DNA of 64,000 nucleotides from Eurosta solidaginis (Eukaryota > Arthropoda > Insecta > Diptera > Tephritidae): the NCBI RefSeq assembly GCF_040869045.1, contig NC_090319.1, positions 300,440,998 to 300,504,997 on the forward strand, in the 5' to 3' direction. The translations under genes and the position numbers were made by a program. Below the pieces are notes generated by a model. The model was given only the letters and a program-made list of their open reading frames with translations. It searched no databases and had not been told where the DNA came from. Of this stretch, positions 54,385-64,000 are shown piece after piece. Within the stretch, counting starts at the first letter, position 1. Each line of letters opens with the position of its first letter.

Positions 54385-57300
54385 CCTAAACGATTTTTAA
54401 GATAAATATAAAATAAAAAATAGGTAGGTACTTTGTGTGAGGATGCAAAGTTTCAGGTTTTTTGTGGTCTGCGTGTAAAAACTATGACTACGAATCACGT
54501 ATTTCAACAATATATGACGTAAACGTAACTATTTGATGAAATGTTATGAATTTTGAAGCTTCAATCCGTAAAAAAGGGGCAAAAATGACAGTTTATATGA
54601 AGTATATAATATATATACCACCGATCTCTATGATTTTTTCAGACAACAATATATGCTATATACGTAAGCACTTGGTGAAATTTGAAGCTTCTAGCTGTTA
54701 AAACGGGGCAGAAATTGCGCAAAGTTTCTTATCTGAACAATCGGTTGTATGAGATATATACGATCTCAATGATTTTTTCAGACATCAATATATGCTATAC
54801 ACGTAAGCATTTGGTGAAATTTGAAGCTTCTAGCTGTTAAAATGGGGCCGAAATCGCAAAAAAAAAATATATATATACTATATATATATACTATATATAC
54901 CATCATATATATATTATATATATCACCGATCTCTATGATTTTTTGACACAACAATATATACCATATACGTAAGCAATCGGTGAAATTTGAAGCTTATAGC
55001 TGTTAAAATGGGGTAGAAATTGCGAAAAGTTTCTTATCTGAACAATCGGTTGTATGAGATATATACTATATATACAACCGACCTCTATGATTTTTTCAGA
55101 CAACAATATATGCCATATACGTAAGCGTTCGGTGAAATTTGAAGCTTCTAGCTGTTAAAATGGGCCTAAAATTGCGGAAATATATATATACTATATATAT
55201 ATACTATATATACTATATATATATACTATATATACCACCGATCTTTATGAATTTTTCAGACAACAATATATGCTATATACGTAAGCATTCGTTGAAATTT
55301 GAAGCCTCTAGCTCTTAAAATAGGGCAGTAATTACGAAAAGTTTTTTATCTGAACAATCGGTTGTGGGGGATATATACTATATATACGACCGATCTCATC
55401 AATTTTTTCAGGCAACAATATGTGCAATATACGAAAGTATATGGTGAAGTTTGAAGCTTCAATCTGTTAAATTGAATAAGATATTACACAAATCCTCCTT
55501 TTCTGAAAAATCGGTTGTATGGAGGATACATGCTATAGTGGTCCGATCCGGCCGGTTCCGACAAATGTCTAATCGGACACCCAAATACACCCGCTCACCA
55601 AATTTTATCAAGATATCTCAAAAATTGAGGGACTAGTTTGCATACAAACAGACAGACGGACATGGCTAAATCAACTCAGCTCTTCAACCTGATTATTTCG
55701 GTATGCTTAATGGTGGGTCTATCTATTTTCCTTTAAGGACTTACAATTTTGGATTTCGTGACGAAATTAATATACCATTTCATTTTCATGAAAGGTATAA
55801 AAATAGGTAGGTACTTTGTGTGAGGATGCAAAGTTTCAGGTTTTTTGTGGGCTGCGTGTAAAAACTATGACTACGAATCACGTATTTCAACAATATATGA
55901 CGTAAACGTAACTATTTGATGAAATGTTATGAATTTTGAAGCTTCTAGCCGTAAAAAGGGGCAAAAAAATACAGTTTATATGGGGTATATAATATATGTA
56001 CCACCGGTCTCTATAATTTTTTCAGACAACAATATATGCTATACACGTAAACATTTGGTGAAATTTGTACATATCTAAACGATTTTTAAGATAAATATAA
56101 AATAAAAAATAGGTAGGTACTCTGTGTGAGGATGCAAAGCTTCACGTTTTTTGTGGTCTGCATGTAAAAACTATGACTACGAATCACGTATTTTAAAAAT
56201 ATATGAAGTAAACGTAACTATTTGATGAATTTTGAAGCTTCTATCCGTAAAAAAGGGGCAAAAATGACAGTTTATATGAAGTATATAATATATATACCAC
56301 CGATCTCTATGATTTTTTGACACAACAATATATACCATATACGTAAGCAATCGGTGAAATTTGAAGTTTATAGCTGTTAAAATGGGGTAGAAATTGCGAA
56401 AAGTTTCTTATCTGAACAATCGGTTGCATGAGATATATACTATATATAGAACCGATCTCTATGATTTTTTCAGACAACAATATATGCCATATACGTAAGG
56501 GTTCGGTGAAATTTGAAGCTTCTAGCTGTTAAAATGGGCCTAAAATCGCGAAAATATATATATATACTATATATACCACCATATATATACTATATATACC
56601 ACCATATACATATATACTATATATACCACCGATCTGTATGATTTTTTCAGACAACAATATATGCTATATACGTAAGCATTCGTTGAAATTTGATGCCTCT
56701 AGCTCTTAAAATAGGGCAGTAATTACGAAAAGTTTCTTATCTGAACAATCGGTTGTGGGGGATATATACTATATATACGACCAATCTCATAAATTTTTTC
56801 AGGCAACAATATGTGCAATATACGAAAGTATATGGTGAAGTTTGAAGCTTCAATCTGTTAAATATATACGCTATAGTGGTCCGATCCGGCCGGTTCCGAA
56901 AAATGTCTAATCGGACACCCAAATACACTCGCTCACCAAATTTTATCAAGATATCTCAAAAATTGAGGGACTAGTTTGCATACAAACAGACAGACGGACA
57001 GACGGACATGGCTAAATCAACTCAGCTCTTCAACCTGATTATTTCGGTATACTTAATGGTGGGTCTATCTATTTTCCTTTAAGGACTTACAATTTTGGGT
57101 TTCGTGACGAAATTAATATACCATTTCATTTTCATGAAAGGTATAAAAATAGGTAGGAAGTTTGTGTGAGGATGCAAAGTTTCACGAGTTTGTGGTCTGC
57201 ATGAAATAGCTATGACGATGAATCACGTATCTCAACAATATATAACGTAAACATAAGTATTTGATGAAATTTTAAGCTTCTAGTCCTTAAAAAGGGGGCA

Positions 57301-58037
57301 AAATTTTCAGTTTATATGGGGTATATAATATATATGACCGATCTCTATGATTTGTTCAGACAACAATATATGCTATATACGTATGCATATCCTGTTCAAA
57401 TAGTGTAGAAATTGCGAAAAGTTTCTTATCTGAACAATCGGTTCTATGAGATATATACTATATATACCACCGATCTATACAAGTTTTTCAGACAACAATG
57501 AATGCTCTATACGTAAGCATTCGGTGAAATTGGAAGCCTCTAGCTATTAAACTGGGGCAGTGATTACGAAAAGTTTCTTATCTGAACAATAGATTGTGGG
57601 GGATATATGCTATATATACGACCGATCTCATCCATTTTTTCAGACAACAAGATGTGCAATATACGGAAGCATATGGTGAAGTTTGAAGCTTCACTCTCAT
57701 AAATTGAGGAAGATATGACGAAAATTCTCTTTTCTGTAAAATCATTTGTATGGGGGATATATGCTATAGTGGTCTGATCGGTCCGGTTCCGACAAATGTC
57801 TAATCGGACACATAAATATACCCGCTCACCAAATTTTATCAAGACATCTCAAAAATTGAGGGACTAGTTTGCATACAAACAGACAGACGGGCAGACAAAC
57901 ATGGCTAAATCAACTCAGCTCTTCATCCTGATCATTTCGGTATACTTATTGGTGGGCCTATCTATTTTCCTTTAGGGACTTACAATTTTGAGATTCGCGA
58001 CAAAGTTTATATACCATTTCATTTCCAAGAAAGGTAT
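54385..58037 (+). repeat. Tandem cluster of three TA/GTCY-rich mini-me-like copies
   Basis: Copies end with AAACAGACAGACGGACATGG and CATTTCATTTTCATGAAAGG then TATAA at about 55800, 57147 and 58037. Each starts AGGTAGGTACTTTGTGTGAG, or a variant. They contain TATATACTATATATA runs and repeated GATCTCTATGATTTTTTCAG and GAAATTTGAAGCTTCTAGCT blocks. The flank CTAAACGATTTTTAAGATAA precedes both the first copy (54388) and an internal restart at 56079-56108, so the cluster itself was duplicated. No ORF of note. Confidence 0.75.
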
Positions 58038-58084
58038 AATAATGCAAAATCTGTTGGTAACTTTATAACTCTAGATCGCATGAA

Positions 58085-58315
58085 TCAACTTTAGGGCTTC
58101 ATTCTGTATTGCGAACGATAGCGCGGTGGAACCATTCGCCTCCAAACGCCTAGAAGCTTTAATGTGGTCATATGAATCGTTCCCGAGATGGCTAGTACCA
58201 TTATGGTGCTTTGTTACCGGAACGTACCGGATCTGTATCCGGCAAAGGACCATCAACATCGATAACACTTCCCAAAACCGTCGGGGAGTGTTTGTATCGT
58301 TAGGTTGAGCTGGCC
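58085..58315 (+). mobile_element. LINE 3' UTR fragment (Jockey-type family)
   Basis: CGTTCCCGAGATGGCTAGTA, CCGGCAAAGGACCATCAACA and TCGATAACACTTCCC match the 3' UTR at 28560-28860, 5'-truncated and followed by TGAGCTGG and ATGAGGACCTC, the tail motif of another LINE family on the minus strand. Confidence 0.65.
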
Positions 58316-58679
58316 GGTCCATGAGGACCTCACGTTAGACTGGGACAATTTATTAACCGATATTGCGCAATCGATTTTCAGGGCTCCAAATCATTTTTTA
58401 TGTATTTTTTTTTTTCGTGTCAATTGGCAAATGCAAAACTGGTAAATGCAGTTTTTTGAAAAAAAATTTCTTTTATGGCGAATTAGAAGAATTTTGGTCG
58501 AAAAATCGTCTTTTTTTCGCAGGCTCGAAAATTATTTTTTTGGGTATACGTAGTGGAACTTTTTTTTGCTGACCCAAATCCTATGGAAAAATCGATGGTG
58601 CGATATCGGTTAACTTCCATCCATACAAATCGACCCAACCCACCTCACATAGACTGAATGAGTCCGTAGTGTTTATACA

Positions 58680-58800
58680 ACAACAACAAAAAGTGGGTTC
58701 TACTTCCATATGTGAAGGTGTTTCTGAGATATAGGCCAAAATGTGGACCAGGGTACCCCCAGAATGTGTTTTTACAATGTGGGTATCAAATAAAATAATG
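58680..58800 (+). repeat. Relic of the 130-bp satellite unit
   Basis: AAATGTGGACCAGGGTACCC, AGAATGTGTTTTTACAATGT and GGGTATCAAATAAA form one diverged unit of the satellite at 45891-47830. Confidence 0.6.
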
Positions 58801-60957
58801 GAGGCTTTAACGAGAGATGGTGGTTAAGAAGAACAGCGAGAGGGAAAGTTATACGAAAAGCAAAGCCAAACGCAGAAAAAGAGAATAAATAAAATAGCTG
58901 AAAGTATTTTTGAAAGGGGAGTAACAGATAAGGAAGATAAAGACAAGTAGAAAGAGGGAGAGTAAATCAAGTGAGAGGAGGAAATGAAGATTAAAATGGA
59001 GAAAGTGCTAGGGGAAGATAGGAAGAGGAGGAGGCAAGAGAAGGGAAAGAGATTGGAGAAAATAAAGGGAGACTTTGACAGAGGAAAAAATGGGAGTAGT
59101 AGCGAACAAAATCGAGGAAGTGAAAGGGGAAAGATACTGAAGAGAGATCAAAGATGGAGAGTTAGAGGGAGAGGTCAGAAGAAACAAATTTTTAGAAGGG
59201 CTGCAATATGACAAATGCATCTTTTTACTGTGCAGGAGATTGTTAGTTTCATATAGTTATATGGGCAATTCCCAAGAATGTCGTATTCACGTAAAATTTT
59301 TAAATTTTAGTTGTTTCCATGGTTTCCAATTTAAATTTGATGAAAACATAGCACATACGGCGAAAAGGAGACCCTGAGAGTTGCCCAATAGTTTCGTAGT
59401 GTTTAATAAAACAAAGATATTGAAATCGGTCGGTTAGTTGAAACAGGTATTCAATATTGGGTATAGAAATTCTACATATGGGAGAAATTGATGTGCGAAA
59501 AGTAGAGGGAGTGAGAGTTGTATTGGTAACAGGACTGGTAACGGGAATCGTAATGGGTTTGAGAGTGGGAGGGAGATAACGGCAATAAGGGATAGACAAG
59601 AATAAGAAGAAACAAAAATAGGATAGAGAACGAAGAAAGGAAGCGAGGCTCACTTTTTAAATGTAGACAAACCAATTTGCGGGCAGAACAAAATCTGCCG
59701 AGTAGTTATTCTAGTATAAATATAAAAACATTTGGTTCTAAAAAGTGGATTTATTGAGACAAGCCTGGAGATTAAAAAAAAATCGCATCACTGAGTAAGA
59801 TCAGGACCTTAAAACATTTGTCAAATATCGATTGTGTCTGCTGTCAAAAGTTGGCCATAGCTTATAAACAGCATAGCATTTGCGATTATTAAAGAAACAA
59901 CAACATCCACATCTCGACAACACTAGCAATTTCTATTTTATACCGAACAAGTTTTGTGGCAAAGATTAAATGCAAATCAAATTGTGTAACAATGATAAAA
60001 TTGTGCGAACAAATGAGGTAATAGCTTGAGTTTGTGTGAATCTCTTGTCTACTTAAGTATGTTTAATAGTGATGTTACTGTGGCATCAGGAAGCACTTTA
60101 ATTGAATTCAAATCAGCTACACAGCAACAATTCTATTTGGTCGACTAAATCAATTGACCGCTCTCAGTCAGAGGCAACAATTTGATTTCTTCATTATTGC
60201 TAAAGCCCAATAAAGTTGTTTATAAATAAAGTGTTCAGCACAAAAAAGAAAAAGATGAATGCTAGCAAAACAATGCAAAATATTCTTGCATGATTCTTGG
60301 CTCGTTTTGTTTTGTGGCATTAATACATATAAAGGGGGTTTCAACAAGAACTTTGATTCGCAATAGGCTTAGTCGAGTTTTATTAGCATTTTTTTATTTT
60401 TATTCATATGACAGGACTACCGCGGCCGCTACCGATTCAGAAACGCCTTAGCAAAGAATAAAGTTATGCTTGCGCCATTACGGAGCCGCACAGGGATTTT
60501 TTTACGAAGCAAAAACCGGCGGAAATAGTCAAGTGGAAATCCGTGAGTTAAAACTTGAGATCTTTTCGATGTAATAATCTCAAAATATTTAAAAGGCTTA
60601 AGCTCGGATTGTTTTCCTTTCATTTCATACGCCTCTACAATGAACATAAAGTTAGCGAAGCACCCTTACATTTCTCTGATCGAAATGCAACTTAGCTGTT
60701 ATTTTGTTTTACTCTTTTCTAAGTAGAAACTGACTCTCACTTCTTTGATCTCTAATTGGTTGAGAAAAGAAAAATGTGCTCACTCTTTTTAAAGTGCTTA
60801 AGACGTGAACTTAGCGAAGCACCCTCACAAGAACTGACACCCTTCACTGATTGCTGGTATTTTGTTGGGTATTAGGCGCTGATTAGTTGCGAGAAGGGAG
60901 ACAAAATAACCATAACAATATACATACAGCAATTTTAGATGAGCACAAAAGCAAATA
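58801..60957. other. Purine-rich and A/T-rich DNA, no gene recognised
   Basis: 58800-59200 is purine-rich (GGAGAGG..., AAAGGGA). The rest is A/T-rich with short repeats. No exon or element with defined ends. Confidence 0.35.
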
Positions 60958-61178
60958 AAAATAAAATAAAAAAATTTTAAGCCCTTCCTTTATATAAATG
61001 GACAAAAAGCAGCGAAAAATTTCTCCTTATATAAAGACATATTCTCGCTAAACTTTGATTTTTAAATTTTGACATAGAAATTGCAAAAATATTTATGAGA
61101 AGTAAAAATATAAAATCGCTGATTTTTGTCCATTTATATAAAGGAAGTGCTTAAAATTTTTTAATTTTATTTTTATTT
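60958..61178. mobile_element. MITE with about 50-bp inverted ends
   Basis: Left TTTTAAGCCCTTCCTTTATA then TAAATGGACAAAAA and right the inverse, TTTTTGTCCATTTATATAAA then GGAAGTGCTTAAAA, continued outwards by A/T-rich bases on both sides. The central 110 bp is A/T-rich. No target duplication could be called. Confidence 0.7.
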
Positions 61179-61394
61179 TTTCCTTTTCTTACATTTTCTC
61201 GGTATCTTAACCTATCTGTAAGTTTTACGCTTGTAGCTCAATGAAAACTTACATAAAAATCAATCCCAAAATTCCTTCCGTTTCGTTTGATTTCTCAGTC
61301 CGTTTGTATTGTGTCATCGGCTGTCATCGACCTCGGAATTAAGCTCTAAATTTTTAGCCTATAGCTCAACGAGAAGTTACTTAAAACCCGCTTT

Positions 61395-61540
61395 CATATT
61401 TCCAAATTATTATCTAATTTTTTCGCTCCGTGCACCACCTACCGGAATATTTGTCTCCTTTTGTTCCTCTGTCACGGTGTCTTAACCTGCCTCAGGTTTC
61501 ATGTTTGTAGCACAATGATAAGTTACTTTAAAATCGATCT
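61395..61540 (+). repeat. Dispersed repeat, partial, shared with 63895-64000
   Basis: TCCGTGCACCACCTACCGGA, then ATTTGTCTCC and TCGGTGTCTTAACC-type sequence are shared with the region reaching the right edge of the window (63905 onward) and in part with 61190-61260. Confidence 0.5.
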
Positions 61541-61609
61541 CAAAACACCAACTTTAGTGAGCACATCGATTAAGAAGACGGTACAAGGTAATGGTTTACA
61601 GATCGATAA

Positions 61610-62443
61610 CACAGGTCTGCGACCAAAAAACTGCATAGGATTTTTTTACATATTCTTACAGATTTTGACCTCCTAAAAACAGAAAAATATTCAAACTATT
61701 ATATTACATAAGTTTTTATGTATATTGCAGTATCTCTGTTCATTGGTAATAAAGAAATAAAGAGGGAGTTTTCACCGGCCCCACCCAAAGAAAACTTTTA
61801 ACGCACCCTTCATTTGTGGAAACTATGAAAGAGAAGGAAAAAGAAGCTTGGGTATCGTTCAAGGACGTAGTGCGAAAAGTTTTGGGAAATACTAAGGATC
61901 CTAACTATAAAACCATTGTGCAACGGATGCTAGCAGCATACGGAGCTCAAGGTTGCAAAATGAGCTTGAAGGTCCATTTTTTACACTCTCACATAGACTA
62001 TTTTCCTGAAAACCTGGGAGCTTACAGTGAAGAGCAGGGGGAGCCATTTCACCAGGATGTCCGTGATATCGAGAGAAGGTACCAAGGGCGATGGGATATC
62101 ACTATGCTTGCTGACTACTGTTGGCTGCTTAAGCGAGAAACTGAAGACGGAAATCGGAAAAGGACTCGTCAAAGTATCAATGAAAAGAAGAAGAGGGTTC
62201 ATAAAGAACATGAATAAGTATATGTATCAAAATAATGTTTCGTCTGCTATAAAAAAAATATTTATTGTTTGAAAATTTTGAATAAAGGAGTGCTTTAACC
62301 AATTTTTTGTGTTCGAATTTGCAAAAAATCCTTATGTGATAGAAAAAAATGGCCTTCACTTTTGAAATCAGCGCACTTTAAAACATATAACTCAGTAAAA
62401 ATATCTCATGCAGCTGACAAAAATTTTTTTTCGCAGACCTGTG
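61610..62443 (+). mobile_element. TIR-bounded DNA transposon carrying one intact ORF
   Basis: Inverted ends CACAGGTCTGCGA (61610-61622) and TCGCAGACCTGTG (62431-62443), flanked by TAA on both sides. Length 834 bp. It carries the 133-codon ORF listed separately. It is small compared with autonomous transposons, so probably an internally deleted copy. The family is not recognised from its ends alone. Confidence 0.7.
61816..62217 (+). CDS. Conserved arthropod mobile-element-associated protein fragment
   Basis: An intact 133-codon ORF inside the TIR-bounded element. Key residues are CKMSLKVHFLHSHIDYFPEN, then SEEQGEPFHQD, ERRYQGRWD and MLADYCWLLKR, and a very basic C-terminus (RKRTRQS...KKKRVHKEH). 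I know this HSH-D-FPENLG...EEQGE.FHQD...RYQG.W...ML.DYCW pattern as a repeated protein in arthropod genomes, where it looks like the C-terminal part of a transposon-encoded protein, but I cannot name the domain or its activity. The start is uncertain: it may be the end of a longer coding region or joined by an intron upstream. It sits in a mobile element, so host function is not implied. Confidence 0.6.
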   Translation: METMKEKEKEAWVSFKDVVRKVLGNTKDPNYKTIVQRMLAAYGAQGCKMSLKVHFLHSHIDYFPENLGAYSEEQGEPFHQDVRDIERRYQGRWDITMLADYCWLLKRETEDGNRKRTRQSINEKKKRVHKEHE

Positions 62444-62625
62444 TAATCGAACCTCACTCATATATTGTCCAACATTATTATGAGAGATAGCCAAATTTAC
62501 AAACTGCAAAAGCAACAGAACCGAGCTATGCGATTTATTCTTAGGAAACGCTATGACATACCTATCAGAGATATGGTCGCCGCTCTAAATTGGCTCAGCA
62601 TTAAACAGATACTGTTTTATAATAC
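62444..62625 (+). pseudogene. LINE RT C-terminal fragment, 5' part
   Basis: Reads RDSQIYKLQKQQNRAMRFIL and MVAALNWLSIKQILFYNT, the conserved C-terminal segment of CR1/Jockey-like ORF2 proteins. It is interrupted at 62625 by the LTR and resumes at 63248. Confidence 0.6.
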
Positions 62626-63247
62626 TGTAACGAATGTTAGCAGCACTGAGCGATGCTATCGTCTCTAAGCCGATGCTAAGCAGTGACGTGAATTCACATC
62701 CATAGATCAATCATTATGTATCTACATAAACGAAACAATAATTGCGTCTACACATATGTACCATGTACGTATACGAGCAGCGGTGAGTCAATGCACAAAC
62801 ACATGCATATATCTGAGATACTCCTGAAAGTATGCAATGAGAAAAACTATAAAAATCATGCAATTGTAGTTACAGCTGAGAAGTTTGGGAACTGCTGGAC
62901 TAGTAGATTCTGGAAGCGCCTAGAAGATGCGAACATTGAAATCCGAGAGTATAAAAGGCGGCAATTGTAGAGGCGCTGGAATTCAGTTTGATTTGAGTTG
63001 TCAAGCAGTTTCGATTAAGACGATATCTAGCGAGCAATAGCAGTATTTTTTTGAAAGAGTTTCATTTGAGCTATCAATCAGTTTGGTTATTAAGCAAGCT
63101 ATTCGTTGCAAAGTATAAGTGTATTGTGAAGTAGTTCAATAAAGGCCATTTTTCCATTATTCAATATTGGAGTTATTTATTCAACAGTTTAGTGATACGA
63201 ACTTAGCAAAAGGGCAAATAAGAGGATTTGCAAGTAAATTCGTTACA
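62626..63247 (+). mobile_element. Solo LTR inserted in a LINE fragment, ATAC target duplication
   Basis: 622 bp, TGTAACGAATGTTAGCAGC...AAATTCGTTACA, flanked by ATAC at 62622-62625 and 63248-63251. It has AATAAAGGCC near 63137 and AATATTGGAGTTATTTATTC. The family is that of the copies at 17076, 19162 and 42545, but it is longer. Confidence 0.75.
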
Positions 63248-63500
63248 ATACGATGAAGTTTATTAGAAACATAATAGAAGGCAACTTGCCTGATTATTTG
63301 AAAAGTAACATAAAATATGTAAGAAATATTGATTCCGTAAATACAAGAAGAAGGAAAGATTTTAATTTACCAGTTTATAGAACAGAAGCAGACAAATATA
63401 ATCTGTATTATAAAGGACTAAATTCTACCATGAATTACCAAATGAAGTAAAATCTAGTAACATAAGGGAATTTAAACACAAATTGTACAATTAATGTAGA
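63248..63500 (+). pseudogene. LINE RT C-terminal fragment, 3' part
   Basis: Continues the fragment before the LTR: FIRNIIEGNLPDYLKSNIKY, then RRRKDFNLPVYRTEADKYNL and YYKGLN. The frame shifts after about 63440 and no intact end is seen. The two parts show one LINE fragment split by a younger LTR. Confidence 0.65.
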
Positions 63501-64000
63501 ACACTGCCATTCTAGTGCAAGGCGGGCAAACTTTCGAATTACCAATAGCATTGCATACATCCCGAGTACTCTACGCTGGCACTAGGAAGCTTTCCCACGT
63601 ATTCAAGAAGTAGCCGATGTTCATACCGTAACGCATCACTCTAATAGGTTGAGGGCATCGCCATACAGATGTTGCCTTCGCACTTTAAATACGTTAACAG
63701 CGTCAGATACAACTGGTACAATCCTTGCGTTGGTGTCATTCGTCTGCTACCTATCTCTCACTCCATTTGGGCAGGCAATAGACTCATATAAATAACTTAA
63801 TTTATATTATTTATTAATTACTATATATAGATATAAGTTAGGCTTGGTATAAGCTGTAAGCAGAAATAAATAAATAAATAAATTTCCAATATCCTCTCTA
63901 AATATTTCGATCCGTGCGCCACCTAACGGAATTTTTTTCTCCTTTTCTTAAATTTTCTCGGAGTCTTCTTATCCAATCTGTGAAGTTTTACAGTTGTAGT
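63501..64000 (+). other. Repetitive flank to the right edge
   Basis: No coding sequence. A TAAA microsatellite is near 63866. From 63905 the repeat shared with 61395-61540 begins and runs off the window. Confidence 0.35.

Overview
This is a window of a fly genome, most likely a higher (schizophoran) fly and probably a true fruit fly (Tephritidae); the family placement is inference. Codons are A/T-rich, introns are bounded by GT-AG, and most of the intergenic and intronic DNA consists of interleaved mobile elements typical of such flies, including elements like the dipteran mini-me family with GTCY-type tetranucleotides and TA-rich cores.

The only host gene I can identify is Mical, on the minus strand, the FAD-dependent actin-oxidising monooxygenase of plexin signalling. 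Eleven coding exons follow from phase-matched splice sites: the start-codon exon with the Rossmann fold (39397-40386), the rest of the monooxygenase domain (35412-35817), the calponin-homology region (34923-35336 and 34374-34849), a basic KKRR exon (31880-31941), two charged linker exons (21700-21948, 15038-15562), the LIM domain (12456-12725), an acidic Ser/Asp exon (8493-8964), a short exon (7467-7591) and a 6.5-kb terminal exon (796-7278). The exons sum to about 3485 codons, but only if a perfect 14-bp tandem duplication at 35758-35785 is discounted. As given, this duplication shifts the frame inside the monooxygenase domain, so the copy shown is either a null allele or carries an assembly error. 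The C-terminal bMERB domain of long Mical isoforms is not seen and may lie beyond the left edge. The first coding exon has a splice acceptor directly before the ATG, so a 5' non-coding exon lies upstream, to the right.

Introns and upstream DNA (40.4-64 kb) are a layered mobile-element landscape. It contains a nearly complete but broken Jockey-superfamily LINE with a 2A-like peptide motif at its N-terminus (24583-28860), inserted with a 9-bp target duplication into an RTE-like LINE remnant. There are further 5'-truncated LINE tails and four complete solo-LTR-like elements in one family, three of them with ATAT target duplications. At least three tRNA-derived SINE families occur, one copy complete with an 11-bp target duplication inside a LINE. 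There are Harbinger-like and TA-target MITEs and two long foldback elements, one with a solo LTR in its loop. Mini-me-like elements carry a 130-bp satellite that expands from about 5 to about 15 units. A three-copy tandem cluster of a second TA/GTCY-rich family lies at 54.4-58.0 kb. A TIR-bounded transposon at 61610-62443 carries an intact 133-codon ORF of an arthropod family I cannot name. Three copies of a roughly 430-bp repeat all keep an open membrane-protein-like reading frame.

No tRNA gene, rRNA gene or CRISPR array was found. The tRNA-like heads seen here are parts of SINEs.
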